Below are positions 6,812-9,320 of a stretch of 9,320 nt of DNA, piece by piece. Within the stretch, counting starts at the first letter, position 1, and each line of letters starts with the position of its first letter. A program made the translations under genes and the position numbers. Source of the DNA: JBHHYN01 sp046757565 (lineage in GTDB: Bacteria; Pseudomonadota; Gammaproteobacteria; Eutrophobiales; Eutrophobiaceae); assembly GCA_046757565.1 (NCBI GenBank), contig JBHHYN010000116.1, positions 1 through 9,320 of the forward strand, in the 5' to 3' direction. Under the pieces are notes generated by a model. The model was not told where the DNA came from and ran no database searches. It saw only the letters and a program-made list of their open reading frames with translations.

Positions 6812-8179
6812 TTAACCCGTTGCGACAGTTGGCAGATCGGCGAGGGCCGTGGCGAGGTCCTCTTGTGAATAATCCTGATCATTCAGCTTGCCGTTGAAGT
6901 AATCCGTATAGGCCTGCATATCGTAATTACCATGGCCGCTGAGATTGAAAAGAATAGACCGGCTTGTGCCTTCTTTCCTGCAGCGTAATGCTTCATCAAT
7001 AGTGGCAACTATAGCGTGGTTTGCTTCCGGTGCAGGGATGATCCCTTCCGCCCTGGCAAATTGAATACCTGCTTCAAAACATCTTATTTGCGCATAGGAA
7101 CGTGGTTTAATGTGGCCTGAATCAGTCAGTTGGCTAATCAACGGCGCCATACCGTGATAGCGCAGGCCGCCGGCGTGAAATCCGGGTGGTACAAAGCTGG
7201 AGCCCAGGGTATGCATCTTAACCAAAGGCGTCAGGTGTGCGACATCACCAAAATCGTATGCATATTTTCCTTTTGTCAGTGTTGGACAGTTGGCGGGTTC
7301 TACAGCAATAACCTGCAGGTCCTTGCCGCCACGGAATTTCTCGCCTAAAAAAGGGAAGGCCAGACCGGCAAAATTACTGCCTCCACCCGTACAGGCAATA
7401 ATAATATCGGGGTAATCATCGGCAATTTCCAATTGCCTGATGGCTTCCTGGCCGATTACTGTCTGATGTAACAACACATGATTCAGCACACTGCCCAGGG
7501 CGTAGCGGGTATCATCACGCTGTATCGCCCGTTCCACCGCCTCGCTGATGGCAATACCCAGGCTGCCTGTACTGTCGGGATTGTCCTTTAGTATGGCGCG
7601 GCCCGATTCAGTCTGATCGCTGGGACTGGCGACGCAGGTGGCGCCAAAACTTTCCATGAAGGCCCGACGATAGGGTTTTTGTTGATAACTCACTTTCACC
7701 ATAAAAACTTCGACTTCCAGTCCGAAGAATGACCCGGCCAAAGCAAGCGCCGAGCCCCATTGACCAGCGCCGGTTTCAGTCGTAATACGTTTTACCCCTT
7801 CCTGTTTGGAATAAAAGGCCTGTGCTACGGCGGTATTGGGTTTGTGACTGCCGGCAGGACTCACCCCCTCGTACTTATAATAGATCCGGGCCGGGGTATC
7901 GAGTGCTTTCTCAAGCCGCCGGGCACGATACAGTGGCGATGGGCGCCATTGTTTGAAGATGTCGCGTACCGGTGCGGGAATCTCGATATAACGTTCCGCA
8001 CTTATTTCCTGTTCAATGATGGCCATGGGAAACAAGGGCGCCAGATCATCCGGACCTACAGGCTGTCCGCTCCCCGGATGTAAGACCGGCGCCGGTGGTT
8101 CAGGCAGATCGGCTACAATGTTATACCAGCTCCGCGGGATGTCCTCTTCGTTTAACAAGTATTTTACAGTGTCTGTCAT
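6812..8179 (-). CDS. trpB: TrpB2-type tryptophan synthase beta homologue (PLP enzyme)
   Basis: A 455-residue pyridoxal-phosphate enzyme of the TrpB2 (TrpB-related) branch, which typically condenses L-serine with indole to give tryptophan without needing a TrpA partner. Seen directly: the long N-terminal extension typical of TrpB2 with WYNIVADLPEPPAPVLHPG (18-36), RPSPLYRARRLEKALDTP (79-96), SPAGSHKPNTAVAQAFY (107-123) with the PLP lysine K113, ETGAGQWGSALA (135-146) with catalytic E135, and the phosphate-binding loop TGGGSNFAG (264-272). ATG 8179 is chosen because AGGA at 8188-8191 sits 8 bases before it; a GTG at 8221 would add 14 unlikely residues. It follows npdG in the same direction after a 138-base gap. 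There is no trpA or other trp gene nearby, so its role could be indole salvage or a beta-replacement on another nucleophile. Family identity is secure; the substrate is not. Confidence 0.9.
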   Translation of the reverse strand: MTDTVKYLLNEEDIPRSWYNIVADLPEPPAPVLHPGSGQPVGPDDLAPLFPMAIIEQEISAERYIEIPAPVRDIFKQWRPSPLYRARRLEKALDTPARIYYKYEGVSPAGSHKPNTAVAQAFYSKQEGVKRITTETGAGQWGSALALAGSFFGLEVEVFMVKVSYQQKPYRRAFMESFGATCVASPSDQTESGRAILKDNPDSTGSLGIAISEAVERAIQRDDTRYALGSVLNHVLLHQTVIGQEAIRQLEIADDYPDIIIACTGGGSNFAGLAFPFLGEKFRGGKDLQVIAVEPANCPTLTKGKYAYDFGDVAHLTPLVKMHTLGSSFVPPGFHAGGLRYHGMAPLISQLTDSGHIKPRSYAQIRCFEAGIQFARAEGIIPAPEANHAIVATIDEALRCRKEGTSRSILFNLSGHGNYDMQAYTDYFNGKLNDQDYSQEDLATALADLPTVATG

Positions 8180-8317
8180 CAGTGTTTTCCTGTCGCATTT
8201 ATAATATTCACAAGCACGCACCAGAGAGTTTAAAGAGCGTGAAAAACCGGATTAATCAGAGCAAGATCGGGAAATCTATCATATCGGGATGAATAAATTA
8301 ACCGGGTGCAGGCTGGA

Positions 8318-8983
8318 TTATTTATCGAGCCCGGTGATCAGCAATCCTGCATGCCCAACCTTGTAGGTTTTGTTTAAATGGATTAGCACACTGGTCATGG
8401 CCTCTGCAGCAGCACTGTTGGCAAGTACCCCTGCATCCAGACCGCGGCAACCTGTCTCTTCCACCAGTTTCATCACCTCCTGTCTGACTGTATCATCATC
8501 TGCTGTCACCAGTACGTCGGAATGAATAGCTTTATCCATGTTCAGCAGATTCGCCGATATGTTATGAAACGCGGCCGCGACCCGGGCCTTCTCTCCAAGA
8601 CAGGTCCGGGTTTCCAGAGCAACGGCCCCCGCTTTCGGCAACTGCACGACATCCACGCGCGGGGGCTGTATTGGCACGGTGGTATCGATAAAGATCTGTC
8701 CGGCAAGTTCGGCCTTGATGGTTTCCAGTGTTGATTGATGGGATCGGAAGGGTACCGTCAGCACTACTATCTCCGAGTCTCGCGCGGCCTCTGGATTCAC
8801 GGCGCCTTTGACACTATTACGGCCAATCCGGGCATTAACCTGCGCCGCCGCCTCCTGTGCCCTGCTTTCATCCCGTGAGCCGATGATAATGGGATAACCG
8901 GCCGTGGCCCAACGCCATGCCAGGGCGATGCCCAGATTCCCTGTTCCGCCTAATACACTGATTGTCTTTTTCTTTTTATTCAC
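8318..8983 (-). CDS. npdG: NpdG, NADPH-dependent F420 reductase
   Basis: A 221-residue cytosolic oxidoreductase that transfers hydride between NADPH and F420, the usual source of F420H2 in bacteria. Seen directly: an N-terminal Rossmann strand and glycine loop TISVLGGTGNLGIALAWRWA (7-26), then PIIIGSRDESRAQEAA (31-46), where the serine and arginines after strand 2 fit binding of the NADPH 2'-phosphate. These are followed by EIVVLTVPF (71-79), IFIDTTVP (97-104), AAAFHNISANLL (136-147) and the C-terminal GHAGLLITGL (210-219), a hallmark of archaeal Fno/NpdG enzymes. The length is normal. The start is GTG at 8983, the only in-frame start giving the full Rossmann fold; no clear Shine-Dalgarno precedes it. 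It lies upstream of the TrpB-like gene on the same strand. The cofactor assignment is strengthened by cofC, cofD and cofE in the same window. Confidence 0.92.
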   Translation of the reverse strand: MNKKKKTISVLGGTGNLGIALAWRWATAGYPIIIGSRDESRAQEAAAQVNARIGRNSVKGAVNPEAARDSEIVVLTVPFRSHQSTLETIKAELAGQIFIDTTVPIQPPRVDVVQLPKAGAVALETRTCLGEKARVAAAFHNISANLLNMDKAIHSDVLVTADDDTVRQEVMKLVEETGCRGLDAGVLANSAAAEAMTSVLIHLNKTYKVGHAGLLITGLDK

Positions 8984-9069
8984 TGGAAATTATTGCCATT
9001 TAATAATGAATAGATCTCACTGAGTGTTTCTGTTTCCCATACATTCAAGATTCCTCACAAGCTCCCTCA

Positions 9070-9088
9070 CCCTTGTTTCGGGACAGGG
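9070..9088. repeat. Small bulged stem-loop beside the REP-like element
   Basis: CCC (9070-9072) and TGT (9074-9076) pair with ACA (9083-9085) and GGG (9086-9088), with T9073 bulged and TTCGGG as the loop. It lies 22 bases before the REP-like hairpin and may be part of the same composite element. No run of T follows on either strand, so it is not a standard terminator. Confidence 0.35.
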
Positions 9089-9108
9089 CCCAAAATGACG
9101 GATGTGTG

Positions 9109-9143
9109 TCATCCCGAGGTGAACGCAGTGCACCGAGGGATCT
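9109..9143. repeat. REP-like palindromic element
   Basis: The sequence begins TCATCCCGAGG and ends CGAGGGATCT, a form seen scattered in the intergenic regions of many bacteria. ATCCC (9111-9115) pairs with GGGAT (9137-9141) and GGTG (9118-9121) with CACC (9131-9134). Between the two stems GA (9116-9117) faces GA (9135-9136), giving tandem G-A mismatches, and the loop is 9 bases long. Only one copy lies in this window, so repetition in the genome is inferred. Such elements are thought to be moved by RAYT-type transposases or to act in mRNA stability; no transposase gene is present here. Confidence 0.6.
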
Positions 9144-9291
9144 TATACATTATTTTAAATTGCCCTGTGTAGGAATGGCTTTTGGCGAATTTTAACCTAA
9201 ACTCTTCAAGTTATCGACATGTTTGAAATCACGCAACCATATAATGATGGATTCACCAGTTGTGATAATACTGTTTTAAGCCAGGTATTAA

Positions 9292-9320
9292 ATGTCTTCA
9301 AACCTAAATAAGGACTCCGT
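9292..9320 (+). CDS. Possible start of a gene cut off by the window edge
   Basis: ATG at 9292 opens a frame (MSSNLNKDS...) that stays open to the end of the window. AGG at 9283-9285 lies 6 bases before it as a weak ribosome binding site, and the AT-rich stretch upstream is what a promoter region would look like. Nine complete codons are too few to identify a product. Confidence 0.3.

Larger units (their letters stand above)
8984..9291. other. Non-coding interval with stem-loops
   Basis: About 308 bases without a convincing gene. From left to right it holds an AT-rich stretch upstream of npdG (to about 9050), a GC-richer block with several inverted repeats (about 9062-9143) including the REP-like hairpin, and a second AT-rich stretch leading to a possible gene start at 9292. 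Any promoter of npdG should lie in 8984-9060 on the minus strand; I see a TATTAA-like box but no matching -35 element. Confidence 0.6.

Noticed and set aside
8180..8221. GTG start extending the TrpB2 protein by 14 residues
   Set aside because: The extension is unlike the family and would bury the good AGGA site that serves ATG 8179.
8180..8317. Promoter for the TrpB2 gene on the minus strand
   Set aside because: A TATTATAAA-like -10 region exists close to the start, but I found no -35 element at 16-18 bases.
9041..9143. CRISPR or insertion-sequence remnant
   Set aside because: There are palindromes but no regularly spaced direct repeats, transposase fragment or target duplication.

Overview
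This window looks like a chromosomal coenzyme F420 island from an uncultured bacterium. GC is moderate (roughly 50% by eye), with AT-rich intergenic gaps and ATG/GTG starts, some behind clear Shine-Dalgarno sites. Organism assignment is an inference. The style of the genes, and a palindromic element of the TCATCCCGAG...GAGGGATCT type at the right end, fit a proteobacterium or a relative (gammaproteobacterial, or an Entotheonella/Tectomicrobia-like lineage). They do not suggest an actinomycete or an archaeon. No rRNA, tRNA, CRISPR array, transposase or phage gene was seen.

Layout. (1) 1-247: AT-rich leader with an inverted repeat over a possible promoter. (2) 248-2930, plus strand: a Mer-type luciferase-like (probably F420-dependent) oxidoreductase, a NMT1/THI5-like substrate-binding protein without a signal peptide, a possible 48-aa ORF, and a SnoaL/NTF2-like protein whose start overlaps the stop of the small ORF (ATGA). 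(3) 3000-5892, minus strand: cofD, cofC, then a tandem-duplicated OsmC-like protein, with gaps of 17 and 56 bases. (4) 5966-6793, plus strand: cofE, divergent from cofD. (5) 6812-8983, minus strand: npdG (NADPH:F420 reductase), then a TrpB2-type tryptophan synthase beta homologue; this pair converges on cofE with 18 bases between the stops. (6) 8984-9320: non-coding, with a REP-like hairpin and perhaps the first ten codons of a gene leaving the window.

How the genes fit together. CofC activates a phosphorylated three-carbon acid with GTP. CofD joins it to FO to give (dehydro-)F420-0, and CofE adds glutamates. NpdG exchanges hydride between NADPH and F420, so it could supply F420H2 to the luciferase-like enzyme. 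The window therefore holds the later steps of cofactor synthesis, a cofactor-reducing enzyme and one likely consumer. FO synthase (CofG/CofH or FbiC) and any dehydro-F420-0 reductase are absent, so they must be elsewhere or, for the reductase, may not be needed. The oxidoreductase, cytosolic binding protein and SnoaL-like protein look like one small pathway of unknown substrate. The duplicated OsmC and TrpB2 proteins are unexplained partners and are the most interesting leads.
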